Shown: in pieces, positions 39,820-48,086 of the stretch
Layout of the letters: the number at the start of each line of letters is the position of its first letter
Numbering within the stretch: position 1 is the stretch's first letter
NCBI GenBank assembly: GCA_052034685.1
Contig: JBPOIH010000019.1
Coordinates: 1 to 52,069, forward strand
Source of the DNA: CAYUUR01 sp052034685
GTDB lineage: Bacteria > Patescibacteriota > Saccharimonadia > Saccharimonadales > CAYUUR01
DNA: 52,069 nucleotides
Direction: 5' to 3'
Program-made: the position numbers and the translations under genes
Notes under the pieces: model-generated
Seen by the model: the letters and a program-made list of their open reading frames with translations, nothing else
The model's database searches: none
Told to the model about the DNA's origin: nothing

Positions 39820-40908
39820 ATGAGTTTATCGATTGGGATTGTGGGATTGCCGAATGTTGGCAAGAGTACCCTGTTTAATGCCCTGACCAACAATAATATT
39901 TTGGCCGCTAACTATCCGTTTGCGACCATTGAGCCTAATACCGGGATTGTGCCGGTGCCAGATGAACGCCTTGGCAAGCTGGCGGATCTGTACAGCAGCA
40001 AGAAAGTCATCCCTGCTAGCGTGACGTTTGTGGACATTGCAGGACTGGTGGCTGGTGCATCACAAGGCGAAGGCCTTGGTAATCAGTTCCTTGCCAATAT
40101 CCGCTCCTGTAACGCTATCATCCATGTAGTACGGGCCTTTCATGACGATAATGTAATCCACGTTGATGAAAAGCACGACCCGACCAAAGACATTGAGGTT
40201 ATCAACACAGAGCTAGTGCTAGCTGATCTGCAAACAGTTGAGAAACGTCTGCCGCAGGCTGAGAAAACGGCACGAGCGAATCCAAAACTGCAGCCGAGTG
40301 TTGACGCACTCAAAGAAGCCAAGGCACTGCTTGACGACAACAAGCCGCTTTCACAGCAGACTGAAGAATGGAGACTGAAGACCGAAGAACACCTGCGTGA
40401 TTTACAACTTATTACGGCCAAACCTGTCATCTATTTGTTCAATGTCGATGAAGAAACCTTGGCGAATGAAGCTCGCAAACAAGAATTATCCAAACTCGTC
40501 TCCCCTGCTCAGTGTGTATTTGTTTGTGCCAAACTAGAAAGTGAGCTCAATGGCTTGGACGAAGCCGACCGAACAGAGATGCTGGAAAGCTATGGCGTCA
40601 AAGAATCTGGGCTAGTACAGCTCATTCATTCTGCTTACACCACTCTCGGGCTACAAAGCTACCTTACAGCTGGCGAGCAAGAAGTCCGTGCTTGGACCAT
40701 CCCTAAAGGCGCCACCGCCCCGCAAGCCGCTGGTGTTATACATGGCGATTTTGAACGCGGTTTCATCGCCGCCCAAGTATTCGACTACAACCACCTGATT
40801 GCTCACGGCTCAGAAGCCGCTGCCAAACAAGCTGGCAAAGTCCGCACTGAAGGCAAAGATTACATCATGCAGCCTGACGACGTCGTCGAATTCCGCTTCA
40901 ATGTGTAG
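39820..40908 (+). CDS. ychF: Ribosome-binding ATPase/GTPase YchF
   Basis: A 362-aa Obg-family P-loop protein. G1 is GLPNVGKST at residues 8-16, G3 is DIAGLV, and the G4 position reads NVDEE, not NKxD, in line with YchF preferring ATP. A coiled-coil insert follows, and the C-terminal TGS domain contains RAWTIPKGATAPQAAGVIH. It associates with the ribosome and stress responses. The transcript is probably leaderless. Confidence 0.96.
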   Translation: MSLSIGIVGLPNVGKSTLFNALTNNNILAANYPFATIEPNTGIVPVPDERLGKLADLYSSKKVIPASVTFVDIAGLVAGASQGEGLGNQFLANIRSCNAIIHVVRAFHDDNVIHVDEKHDPTKDIEVINTELVLADLQTVEKRLPQAEKTARANPKLQPSVDALKEAKALLDDNKPLSQQTEEWRLKTEEHLRDLQLITAKPVIYLFNVDEETLANEARKQELSKLVSPAQCVFVCAKLESELNGLDEADRTEMLESYGVKESGLVQLIHSAYTTLGLQSYLTAGEQEVRAWTIPKGATAPQAAGVIHGDFERGFIAAQVFDYNHLIAHGSEAAAKQAGKVRTEGKDYIMQPDDVVEFRFNV

Positions 40909-40913
40909 TTTAT

Positions 40914-41047
40914 GAGACACCTATTCTGGGTTTCTCACCACACCCCAAGAAAAGTATTTCTTGGGGACCCCTCATCGCGCCGGGCAAAAAATGCGATTTT
41001 TGCTCGGGCTGCTCTTCCCAGTCAGCGCCAGAAAATAAGGGTGTCTC
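40914..41047. repeat. 134-bp folded intergenic element between convergent genes
   Basis: GAGACACC (40914-40921) pairs with GGTGTCTC (41040-41047) and continues as an imperfect stem. Inside lie a perfect 10-bp hairpin CCCCAAGAAA-AGTA-TTTCTTGGGG (40943-40966) and GCAAAAA/TTTTTGC (40984-40990 with 40997-41003). It separates ychF from the opposing gene at 41054. It could be a bidirectional terminator or a MITE/REP-like palindrome. Confidence 0.6.
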
Positions 41048-41053
41048 GTTTCC

Positions 41054-42811
41054 TTAGTTATCCATAAAGCTACTTACGCGGCGGGCTAGGTCGGCCAGCT
41101 GCGCATTACTACCGCCACTTGTCAGGACAGCAAGTACATACGTCGATTTAGGATGATAGACAATCGCGATATCATGGCGGTAACTACCCCAGTAACCTAC
41201 TTTGTCTGCTACGCTTCCCCTGCTCCCAAGCGGAATACCGGTACGATATATCTGACGACGCATATAACCAAGCAATTGGCTACGATGGGCGGGACTAACG
41301 AGGCTACCACGATATAACTTATTCATATAGAGCGCCGTGTCATTGGCGGTTGTTGTATACACAGATGGGTTTGGGTTGGTTGAGCTAAAGCCCTGGCTCT
41401 GCGCAAAGCTGGCCACATTACTCCACCCTCGATTGGAACCGATAGCATTAAAACAACCGTTATGAGATACCACAACCATCTTTTCTATACACTCACCTAC
41501 CGAATACGTTGTGCCTAGTTTGCTCTTGGCAGTCCAACTACCTCGTTCAATGCCGTTATAGAGATAATGAATAAGGTACAGTTTGGAAACGCTGGCGGGC
41601 AGAAACTGCGTGTTGGCGTTAATTGAAGCTGACCGACCCGCACCGTCAAGTTCTCGAATAACGACACCAGTAGTGAGGCCGGTGTCGTTTTGCCAGTCTT
41701 GCAGCAAGATCTGCAGACCCGTACTGGTTGGTGAATATGAACGAGTAAACTGCGACGAAGCAACTACCGGCTTGATGCTCAGGTCGATCTTTTGCTTGTT
41801 TTCTTTCAAGCCTGTCTTTATTGCAGCGACGCTTTCACTCACAGAGATTGTCTGGCCGTTCCGGCCGTCACGGCGCGAAACAATACGGCCGTCTCGCATC
41901 GTAACAACACTCTGGGTAGCGGGCTTATAAACGTCGTCAGCCAACGTCAAAACATACGTTGTAATGGCAGCGTTGTTGTACTGCGCTTCCAGCAAGCCGC
42001 TTTTTTTATTGAATGATACTTCTATGAACTTACTCACGTGGGCGGCAGGAATCTGCGTTGTCTTACCATCGAGCACCACGTATGTATTCTGGGTCGACTG
42101 ACGTTTGATAGCAGTCAATGTTTGGTTGGCTTTCTCGGTCGTGACCTTTGGCTCGGTCACTACCACAGGAGCGGTCACCGACACTGGCTGCATGGGTTGT
42201 AACTGTTTAATCTGCTTTAGGATTTGCTCAGTCTGATACGTCACGCCGTTTTCTGATGGATCAACGACCTTGTATTGCCCTTTGACCTTGGCAACCTTGG
42301 CGTTCTTTGGACTAATCACGTTTTCTTCTGATATCTTGGCGGCGAAGGCTGTTAGCTGGTCTTCGTTATACTGTAGCTGCACGCTCACAGGAACGCTCCG
42401 TCGGAACAAAGAAAACGGCTTGAGCCGCTCACTCAAAGGATACGAAAGCAGTTGTTTGCCTGACGCAGCCTTGTCTACTGACACGCCGAGGCCAGCAAAA
42501 GTTGACTGGTATGTCTTTTGAGCAGCAGCAATACTCACCGGCGTTTGTTCCAAAGCAGCAAGTTGCTTTGCGAGCAATCCCTCAGATACGCCACCAATAC
42601 TCACTGTACCGGTACGCAAGAGTGGTGTCGTTGTTGACGCAGGATACAGCAACTGCAACACCATAAGCGTCACGAACGCACTGGCAATACCAACTGCCGC
42701 CAGAGTAACTGTGCGTACATATAGACCAAAGGCGCGGTCATGTGCTGCAACATGGTTCACATGATGACTAACGTGGCGCGGCATAGTTCTGGCGTAGGCG
42801 TTGTAGGGCAT
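41054..42811 (-). CDS. Beta-lactamase-fold serine hydrolase with PG-binding-like domain
   Basis: A 585-aa membrane-anchored protein with one helix at about residues 32-55. The outer part resembles YoaR/VanW-type peptidoglycan-binding domains (VSIGGVSEGLLAKQLAAL onward, to about 300). The C-terminal 200 residues are a class-A-beta-lactamase/D,D-peptidase-like domain: SVSK nucleophile motif in LPASVSKLYLIHYL, SHN in VVSHNGCFN, and KVG in VADKVGYWG. A role in wall processing is inferred. Strong extended -10 promoter at 42848-42876. Confidence 0.85.
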   Translation of the reverse strand: MPYNAYARTMPRHVSHHVNHVAAHDRAFGLYVRTVTLAAVGIASAFVTLMVLQLLYPASTTTPLLRTGTVSIGGVSEGLLAKQLAALEQTPVSIAAAQKTYQSTFAGLGVSVDKAASGKQLLSYPLSERLKPFSLFRRSVPVSVQLQYNEDQLTAFAAKISEENVISPKNAKVAKVKGQYKVVDPSENGVTYQTEQILKQIKQLQPMQPVSVTAPVVVTEPKVTTEKANQTLTAIKRQSTQNTYVVLDGKTTQIPAAHVSKFIEVSFNKKSGLLEAQYNNAAITTYVLTLADDVYKPATQSVVTMRDGRIVSRRDGRNGQTISVSESVAAIKTGLKENKQKIDLSIKPVVASSQFTRSYSPTSTGLQILLQDWQNDTGLTTGVVIRELDGAGRSASINANTQFLPASVSKLYLIHYLYNGIERGSWTAKSKLGTTYSVGECIEKMVVVSHNGCFNAIGSNRGWSNVASFAQSQGFSSTNPNPSVYTTTANDTALYMNKLYRGSLVSPAHRSQLLGYMRRQIYRTGIPLGSRGSVADKVGYWGSYRHDIAIVYHPKSTYVLAVLTSGGSNAQLADLARRVSSFMDN

Positions 42812-42847
42812 TTGTAGCTACTTTTTGTTTGGTTGTTTACAGATATG

Positions 42848-42876
42848 ACTATAGCAAATAATTGCTATTTTGTCAA
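42848..42876 (-). promoter_or_regulatory. Promoter of the serine hydrolase gene
   Basis: On the minus strand: TTGACA (42871-42876), 17-bp spacer ending TTTGC, TATAGT (42848-42853). A leader of about 30 bases precedes the ATG at 42811. Confidence 0.82.
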
Positions 42877-42890
42877 TTAGTAGCTTATGC

Positions 42891-43547
42891 TTATTGCCAC
42901 TGGAGCACGATGTTTTTGATAATGTCTACGATTTGCTCGTGTGGCGGCATCTGGTTGTCTTCGTAGTAGTGATTCACGTTCATAAAGTTCTCGACGACGC
43001 TCAAACAGCAGATCTCGTCTGCAAAGAGGTGCATGCGGTCAACTGCCGCTACACTCGCTAACGGAGTAGCAACCACTAATTTTTCGAGCTTATACGGCTT
43101 CAGAAAAGCCGCTGCTGCATCAAGTGACATACCATTGTTAAGTCCATCTGAAACAAGGATAACGTTATGGTAACGCAGCAATTTAGGGTCGATAATACCG
43201 CCACTCCCAAGCAGACGATTCATTTCATGTAATTTCTCAAGCTTGGACTGTTCGATATAGTTCTTGTATTCAGTCGTGAACTCTTCAAGCTGGCCAGCTG
43301 AGTACATGCCGTTATACGTGAAAATACCATCTTGATCAATACTAGCAACGGCGTCATTTTCGCCAGGCAGTTTAATCTGCTCTGCGAGCAACATCATCAT
43401 AACGCAGTGCAATTGTGCAGCCAGCTGTGCGGCTACAAGTACTGCCCCATCACTGAGCGCTACAACGGCGCAGTTTTCATAGCGATATTTTGGCACCAAC
43501 TGGTCAGCTATTTTTTTACCGGCCTCCGAGCGACTCTTGAAATACAT
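42891..43547 (-). CDS. Phosphoribosyltransferase-like protein, altered PRPP loop
   Basis: A 218-aa protein with the Rossmann-like type I phosphoribosyltransferase layout. The PRPP loop position reads VILVSDGLNNGMSLDAAAAFL. The usual two acidic residues and TG-T are replaced, so catalysis is doubtful. The N-terminus FKSRSEAGKKIADQL is typical of the family. It lies nine bases downstream of tlyA and ends the long rpsF operon. Confidence 0.65.
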   Translation of the reverse strand: MYFKSRSEAGKKIADQLVPKYRYENCAVVALSDGAVLVAAQLAAQLHCVMMMLLAEQIKLPGENDAVASIDQDGIFTYNGMYSAGQLEEFTTEYKNYIEQSKLEKLHEMNRLLGSGGIIDPKLLRYHNVILVSDGLNNGMSLDAAAAFLKPYKLEKLVVATPLASVAAVDRMHLFADEICCLSVVENFMNVNHYYEDNQMPPHEQIVDIIKNIVLQWQ

Positions 43548-43556
43548 GCATTCAGT

Positions 43557-44291
43557 CTACATGTTTGGCAGTTTTTTTAACAGATAGAAGCGTTCGGTAT
43601 TGCCTTTTGACCCAGAGACGGCGCTGTCGGCTTTGTCGATAATAACGCAGTAGTTTTTTATCCAAAGCTCAAAGTCTTTAAGGATCGTGCGTCGCATTGA
43701 CTCGTTTTTGATAACACCTTTGTGCTTCAACGAATCACCTGCCTCAAACTGCGGCTTTACCATCAGTGCAAATACTGTCTTGTTGTGGCTCAGTTTTATA
43801 GCGGTTGGTACGATTTCACGCAAAGATATAAATGACACGTCGGCTAGCACGATGTCCGGCTTGGGCTGCAAGTCCTGGACACTACGAATGTCGGTTTGTT
43901 CACGCAGATCAATCCGCAAGTCTCCTCGTAGGCTCGGATGCAGCTGTTTGCTGCCGACGTCTATGGCATATACTTTCTCTGCACCGTGCATCAGGGCGTA
44001 CTGCGTAAAGCCACCGGTAGATGAGCCAATATCGAGTACAATTTTGCCCGTAAGGTCGAGTTTGAACAGCTCTGATACCGACGCCAGCTTGAGTGCAGCA
44101 CGTGAGACATATTGCTCTTCGGCAGTGACTTCAATCCGGTCGTGAGCATCAACCTGGCGGTGTGGCTTACTGGCAATCTCACCGTTAACCTTCACCTGGC
44201 CGAGTTTAATGTAACTTTCGGCCTGGGAACGCGAAGTCACCAACCCCCGTAGTACCATTACTTGATCAAGCCGCCGTTTCATACCGTTCAT
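43557..44291 (-). CDS. tlyA: TlyA-family rRNA 2'-O-methyltransferase
   Basis: A 244-aa protein. The N-terminal S4 domain (RRLDQVMVLRGLVTSRSQAESYI) binds RNA; the FtsJ-like methyltransferase has VLDIGSSTGGFTQYALMHGA, LADVSFISL and LMVKPQFEAG. TlyA makes 2'-O-methylcytidine in 16S and 23S rRNA. The ATG at 44291 overlaps the preceding stop (TAATG); an ATG three codons later (44282) is also possible. Confidence 0.9.
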   Translation of the reverse strand: MNGMKRRLDQVMVLRGLVTSRSQAESYIKLGQVKVNGEIASKPHRQVDAHDRIEVTAEEQYVSRAALKLASVSELFKLDLTGKIVLDIGSSTGGFTQYALMHGAEKVYAIDVGSKQLHPSLRGDLRIDLREQTDIRSVQDLQPKPDIVLADVSFISLREIVPTAIKLSHNKTVFALMVKPQFEAGDSLKHKGVIKNESMRRTILKDFELWIKNYCVIIDKADSAVSGSKGNTERFYLLKKLPNM

Positions 44292-45013
44292 TATGCCATC
44301 ATATCCATTATTTCATCAGCCGGCATTTGTAATAATTCGCGCGGATAAACACCCAGCGATAAGTGCCGTCCAACGGCCATAATTCCAAGCTTTTCTCCTT
44401 TTGGAACGCTACCTTTCACAAGTTTTTCAAACCATGGCTTGTAATAAGAGTTCATCTTGGTCTCTTTTATCTTCCCGCAACGCACCAATGCCAATTCTTT
44501 TCTAGCATCTGCCCTAAACGCCTTACGCTGTTTATCTTCTGTCCGTGCATCAAGCGGATCAAAGGCACGCTTGAGTTCCTTTTTAAACTGGGTACGACTC
44601 ATAAACCGCCCCGCCATCATGCTTTCAAATGTGTGTGCTAGGCCTTCATCTGCAGCTCGTGGAATCATAAGATAATTACCTGGGTGCACCTGTTCGCGAA
44701 AGTCGTGAACAGCTTCATGACACAACGAGCTGGCTATCGACACAATAAATCCTTTCATTTTATGACCCATAATTATATTCCGCGGTATTCGCAGATCAAC
44801 CTTGCCATTATCAAGACAAGTTGCCAAGCTTTTGCAGGACGGTGGTGCGTTATAAAGTCGTAGACTTGATGGCAAAGCCGTTTCAAGTTCAAAGTCACGC
44901 AGCGCTGACTCTGCAATCCCTATTGCCTCAATTACACCGGGCTGAACGTACTCGCGCTGTTCATGTGACCAATTATTGCCCTTCCACACTATCTCTGCGG
45001 AAGCGACTGGCAT
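44291..45013 (-). CDS. Predicted zinc protease, DUF2268-like (HEAVH)
   Basis: A 240-aa soluble protein with H99-E-A-V-H103 in SLCHEAVHDFREQV and a downstream DEGLAHTFES (E123), the HExxH plus EGLA pattern of DUF2268 predicted zinc proteases. No signal peptide. It starts two bases after efp ends and overlaps the tlyA start by one base, so it is translated in the same operon. Confidence 0.7.
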   Translation of the reverse strand: MPVASAEIVWKGNNWSHEQREYVQPGVIEAIGIAESALRDFELETALPSSLRLYNAPPSCKSLATCLDNGKVDLRIPRNIIMGHKMKGFIVSIASSLCHEAVHDFREQVHPGNYLMIPRAADEGLAHTFESMMAGRFMSRTQFKKELKRAFDPLDARTEDKQRKAFRADARKELALVRCGKIKETKMNSYYKPWFEKLVKGSVPKGEKLGIMAVGRHLSLGVYPRELLQMPADEIMDMMA

Positions 45014-45014
45014 A

Positions 45015-45581
45015 CTATGCCTTTACGCGTTCGCGGTAGGCGCCAGTTGTGGTGTCTACGCTGATGAGGTCGCCAGTTTTAACAAAAGCTGGGACCTTGA
45101 TGGTAATGCCGGTCTCGACAGTAGCGTCCTTCATAACTGAACTGGTAGTATCGCCTTTCACGACATCTTCTGCATAGGTAACTTTGAGCGGCACGTTTTT
45201 AGGTAGTTCGATATTGATAACACGGCCATCGAAGAGCTGCGCTTGTACGGTGTCGCCTTCTTTCATATAACCCTTTTGGTCGGCCATGTCCTCAGCTGAC
45301 AGCTCAAATTGTTCGTAGGATTCATTATCCATGAAGTAGAACTTTGCGCCGTCGTTGTACAGGTATTGCACGTTTTTGTTGACGACGTCCGCTGGCTCAA
45401 CTGCTTCGTTACCTTTGAAGGTTTTATCGAGCACGCGACCATCAAGTAAACTCTTGATCTTGACGTTCACAATCGAACCGCCGCGACCCATCACCTTTTG
45501 CGCATACTCAGTCACGCGATATGGCACGCCATCCATCTGGAAGACGGTGCCTTTTTTTAGATCTGTTATTCCAAACGCCAT
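45015..45581 (-). CDS. efp: Translation elongation factor P
   Basis: A 188-aa three-domain protein that rescues ribosomes stalled on polyproline. The N-terminal KOW-like domain ends in the tip loop VMGRGGSIV, placing Arg33 where E. coli has the modified Lys34. The OB domains follow with the family motif near the end (VDTTTGAYRERV). It overlaps the Nudix gene upstream by one base. Confidence 0.95.
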   Translation of the reverse strand: MAFGITDLKKGTVFQMDGVPYRVTEYAQKVMGRGGSIVNVKIKSLLDGRVLDKTFKGNEAVEPADVVNKNVQYLYNDGAKFYFMDNESYEQFELSAEDMADQKGYMKEGDTVQAQLFDGRVINIELPKNVPLKVTYAEDVVKGDTTSSVMKDATVETGITIKVPAFVKTGDLISVDTTTGAYRERVKA

Positions 45582-46000
45582 TAGATTAGTCCCTTCTGTG
45601 TTGCAAGCTGTATTACGTTAATTGTACCTGGCGCTACATCTTCTCTTTGCAATAGCTCGTCGATGCTATGCACTTCGCTGCCCTCACCTTCATACACCTC
45701 AAAGTTTTCACTATGAGTATCTGCTACAAAAAGTGTGTACTCTTTTTCTTTATTTTCACCTCTTGGGTCAAACCTAACGGTGAGTAGCTTTCTGAAGTCT
45801 TGATGCTTTAAATCTAAGGATGTCTCTTCATTGATTTCTCGAACTATTGCATCATGCGAAGTCTCACCTGCTTCGATATGTCCACCAAAAAAGCTTAACA
45901 GCCCCGGTGACACTGGCGCGTCGTCCGTCCTGCGCTGAAAAGAACCCTTGCCATCCGGTAAACGTAAGTATGCGAACGCAATATTGTTTGTATCAGCCAT
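45581..46000 (-). CDS. Nudix hydrolase
   Basis: A 139-aa protein with a near-complete Nudix box (GGHIEAGETSHDAIVREI then NEETSL). The final conserved glycine is serine. The catalytic REUxEE core is intact, so hydrolysis of a nucleotide-linked substrate is likely. It overlaps efp by one base and lies seven bases after the unknown 46008 gene. Confidence 0.88.
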   Translation of the reverse strand: MADTNNIAFAYLRLPDGKGSFQRRTDDAPVSPGLLSFFGGHIEAGETSHDAIVREINEETSLDLKHQDFRKLLTVRFDPRGENKEKEYTLFVADTHSENFEVYEGEGSEVHSIDELLQREDVAPGTINVIQLATQKGLI

Positions 46001-46007
46001 CTAAATC

Positions 46008-46667
46008 CTATGCTTCCTCAGCTTCTTCTGGTGTTAGCCCTTCAGCAGTTAGTGGTGGGACCACAATACCCTGCTCTGCAGCGAATCGTGTTGCTCTTTC
46101 GGCTAATGGGTCAATAATCCTCTCCCATGCCGTGTATGCAAACCTTTGCAATATGGTCAGGTCCGAGAAATCGAGATCTTCAAAGACGCTTGCTGCTTCT
46201 TCGTCTGCTGCACTCTCTTGTAAGCTTACCTTAATCCGTTGCGCAAGGTCGGCTTGGTCAACCCCTGCTCGGCCAATGACAGTAAATGGCATCTCGTCTT
46301 CATCTAGGTAGCGTTGGTACCCCAACATAACAGAAAGTACTGCCGACAAGTCTTTCAGAGCGCCAACGAGCTCGTCATCCTGACCATCGATGTCAGCAGT
46401 CCGTACAAGATACATCCTTGAGTATCTTTCTAAGTTCTCTGTCCAGCCTTCGATATTACTATCGCTCGCCCCTTCCGCCGCAGTACGCTGATACGCCTCA
46501 AGAAACCTAAACGTAACGCCTGATAGTTCCTCGTTTTTACGCGTTTGTTGTCGCTCCATTACAAACTGATCAAGCGCGCCGAGAGCAACTTGCGCAGTCT
46601 GTTCATCGAGACCGCTAAACACCTGTTCGAGATCGTCACGGGTAAAAATTTCTGGGCGTTCTGCCAT
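46008..46667 (-). CDS. Hypothetical protein in the ribosomal operon
   Basis: A 219-aa acidic, probably all-helical soluble protein that I do not recognise. It ends with an acidic tail (TAEGLTPEEAEEA). AAGGAG about eight bases before the ATG supports translation. It lies 12 bases downstream of rpsR, where rplI (bL9) often lies in other bacteria, but it does not resemble bL9. Confidence 0.75.
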   Translation of the reverse strand: MAERPEIFTRDDLEQVFSGLDEQTAQVALGALDQFVMERQQTRKNEELSGVTFRFLEAYQRTAAEGASDSNIEGWTENLERYSRMYLVRTADIDGQDDELVGALKDLSAVLSVMLGYQRYLDEDEMPFTVIGRAGVDQADLAQRIKVSLQESAADEEAASVFEDLDFSDLTILQRFAYTAWERIIDPLAERATRFAAEQGIVVPPLTAEGLTPEEAEEA

Positions 46668-46679
46668 AAAGAGTACTCC

Positions 46680-46883
46680 TTAGTTATGTGCGACGAATGG
46701 AAGCATTGCAAGGTGGCGGGCACGCTTGATCGCGACGCTCAGGTGACGCTGTTGGCTTTCGCTCAAACCAGTTTTCTTACGTGATTCGATCTGACCGTAG
46801 CCGTTTACGTAACGCTGCAAGGTCTTGAAGTCCTTGTAGTCAAAATACGCTACTTCACTTTTGTGCTTAAAAATCTTTGCCAT
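46680..46883 (-). CDS. rpsR: Ribosomal protein bS18
   Basis: A 67-aa basic small-subunit protein that pairs with bS6. The core VAYFDYKDFKTLQRYVNGYGQIESRKKTGL then RHLSVAIKRARHLAMLPFV is typical. The start at 46883 is set by an AGGAG site seven bases upstream; a longer frame to 46961 would run into the preceding small gene. Confidence 0.95.
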   Translation of the reverse strand: MAKIFKHKSEVAYFDYKDFKTLQRYVNGYGQIESRKKTGLSESQQRHLSVAIKRARHLAMLPFVAHN

Positions 46884-46893
46884 ATTGTTTCTC

Positions 46894-47094
46894 CTAAATA
46901 TATGTAATTGGTATAGCGACTTCCGAGAAAAGCGGGTTGCTTGGGTCTGCTCCGTCAACACTCATCTGCGTAGCGAGCAAAACCATTGCAACGAGCGCCG
47001 TTTCACCCAAAGTGCTCCTGTTTCCGAATACCTCTACAGGTATGTCTTGTGTCGATTCGTTGATTGGTACATTAAGTTCAATTCTAAAACTCAT
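46894..47094 (-). CDS. Small hypothetical protein between ssb and rpsR
   Basis: A 66-aa protein (start MSFRIELNVPINESTQD). The N-terminus is strand-like and the middle has a hydrophobic stretch (ALVAMVLLATQM) that is probably a buried helix. AAGGATAG precedes the ATG, and the gene fits exactly between ssb (nine bases) and rpsR (ten bases), which argues that it is real. Function unknown; a partner of the S6-SSB-S18 group is possible. Confidence 0.65.
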   Translation of the reverse strand: MSFRIELNVPINESTQDIPVEVFGNRSTLGETALVAMVLLATQMSVDGADPSNPLFSEVAIPITYI

Positions 47095-47103
47095 TGTCTA
47101 TCC

Positions 47104-47586
47104 TTAAAATGGTATGTCATCGAGGTTAATTGGTTCATCGCCGATGTCTTCGATGACGACGTCATCTTTTTTCTTGGCCGCTGGTTTGCTGGCTGGTGCA
47201 GAAGAAGAACTTCCACCCTCGTAGCTGCTACCACCGCCGCTATCGCCACCTTCGCCGCGTCCACCAAGGAATGTGACGTCCTGAGCGTTCACTTCTACCT
47301 TGCTGCGCTTCTGACCGTCTTGTTCCCAACTGCGGGACTGCAAACGGCCATTAACGAGGCATGGGCGACCTTTGCTCAAGTATTGCGCGACGCGCTCGCC
47401 AAGTGGTCCCCAGGCAACGACATCGATATAATCGGTTGCCTCTTGCCAGTTACCATCTGCACCTTTGTAACTGCGGTTCAGCGCGAGGCTAAAGCTACAG
47501 ACATTTTGGCCATTTGGTGTTTGGCGAAGCTCGGGATCTCTGGTGAGATTGCCCATTAAGATTACTTGGTTAAATGATCGAGCCAT
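47104..47586 (-). CDS. ssb: Single-stranded DNA-binding protein
   Basis: A 160-aa protein with an N-terminal OB-fold (FNQVILMGNLTRDPELRQTPNG, then the DYIDVVAWGPLGERVAQYLSKG segment), a glycine/serine-rich linker, and the acidic tip LDDIPF that recruits partner proteins. It works as a tetramer protecting ssDNA. AAGGAGG lies upstream of the ATG. It is in the classic rpsF-ssb-rpsR order. Confidence 0.96.
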   Translation of the reverse strand: MARSFNQVILMGNLTRDPELRQTPNGQNVCSFSLALNRSYKGADGNWQEATDYIDVVAWGPLGERVAQYLSKGRPCLVNGRLQSRSWEQDGQKRSKVEVNAQDVTFLGGRGEGGDSGGGSSYEGGSSSSAPASKPAAKKKDDVVIEDIGDEPINLDDIPF

Positions 47587-47646
47587 TGTTATTCCTCCTT
47601 ATAAGAACTACGTCTTATGAATGTTAATTGTACTTATACCCTACCT

Positions 47647-47662
47647 CCGAGCCGTAGCTCGG
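47647..47662 (-). promoter_or_regulatory. UNCG-tetraloop hairpin between rpsF and ssb
   Basis: On the minus strand CCGAGC-TACG-GCTCGG, a perfect 6-bp stem closed by a C(UACG)G tetraloop, an exceptionally stable RNA motif. No U run follows, so it is unlikely to be a terminator. It may stabilise the rpsF message end or tune ssb expression. Confidence 0.65.
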
Positions 47663-47672
47663 TCAAGCGAAA

Positions 47673-48062
47673 TTACTCTCGCTCTTCGTCTTTTTCGTCG
47701 CGGTCATCACGGTCGCCACGCTCTGCAGCCTTTTTGGCTTTTTCTGCTTTGGCTTCTTCTGCCTTAGCAATTGCTTTGAGGTCAGGCTTGGTGATGAGAT
47801 AGCGAATCACCTCGTCAGTGATATTCAGCGTGCTTTCGACTTTCTTCACGCCATCTGACGGCATTTCTACGGTATAAAACACGTAGATTGCATGTTCGTT
47901 ACGTGCAATTGGGTATGCTAACTTGCGCTTGCCCCAGTTGTCCGTAGCAGTTACTTTACCGCCATTGTCTTTGATGATTTTGCTCACTCGCTCTTCGGCC
48001 TTGGTCAGGTCGACTTCGAGGTCAGGGTGATACAAAACAGCAATTTCGTACTGTTGGTTCAA
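47673..48062 (-). CDS. rpsF: Ribosomal protein bS6
   Basis: A 129-aa small-subunit protein. The core (YEIAVLYHPDLEVDLTKAEERV, then WGKRKLAYPIARNEHAIYVFYTVE) is typical of bS6. A lysine/glutamate-rich C-terminal tail of about 30 residues ends DDRDEKDEERE. It is first in a long operon running to 42891. AAGGAG precedes the start. Confidence 0.95.
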   Translation of the reverse strand: MNQQYEIAVLYHPDLEVDLTKAEERVSKIIKDNGGKVTATDNWGKRKLAYPIARNEHAIYVFYTVEMPSDGVKKVESTLNITDEVIRYLITKPDLKAIAKAEEAKAEKAKKAAERGDRDDRDEKDEERE

Positions 48063-48086
48063 ATTGAACTCCTTCGTTTGGTTAAA

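Noticed and set aside
46861..47559. 232-codon plus-strand frame over ssb and rpsR
   Set aside because: It is antisense to three confidently identified genes, and its cysteine- and tryptophan-rich composition is typical of a shadow frame.
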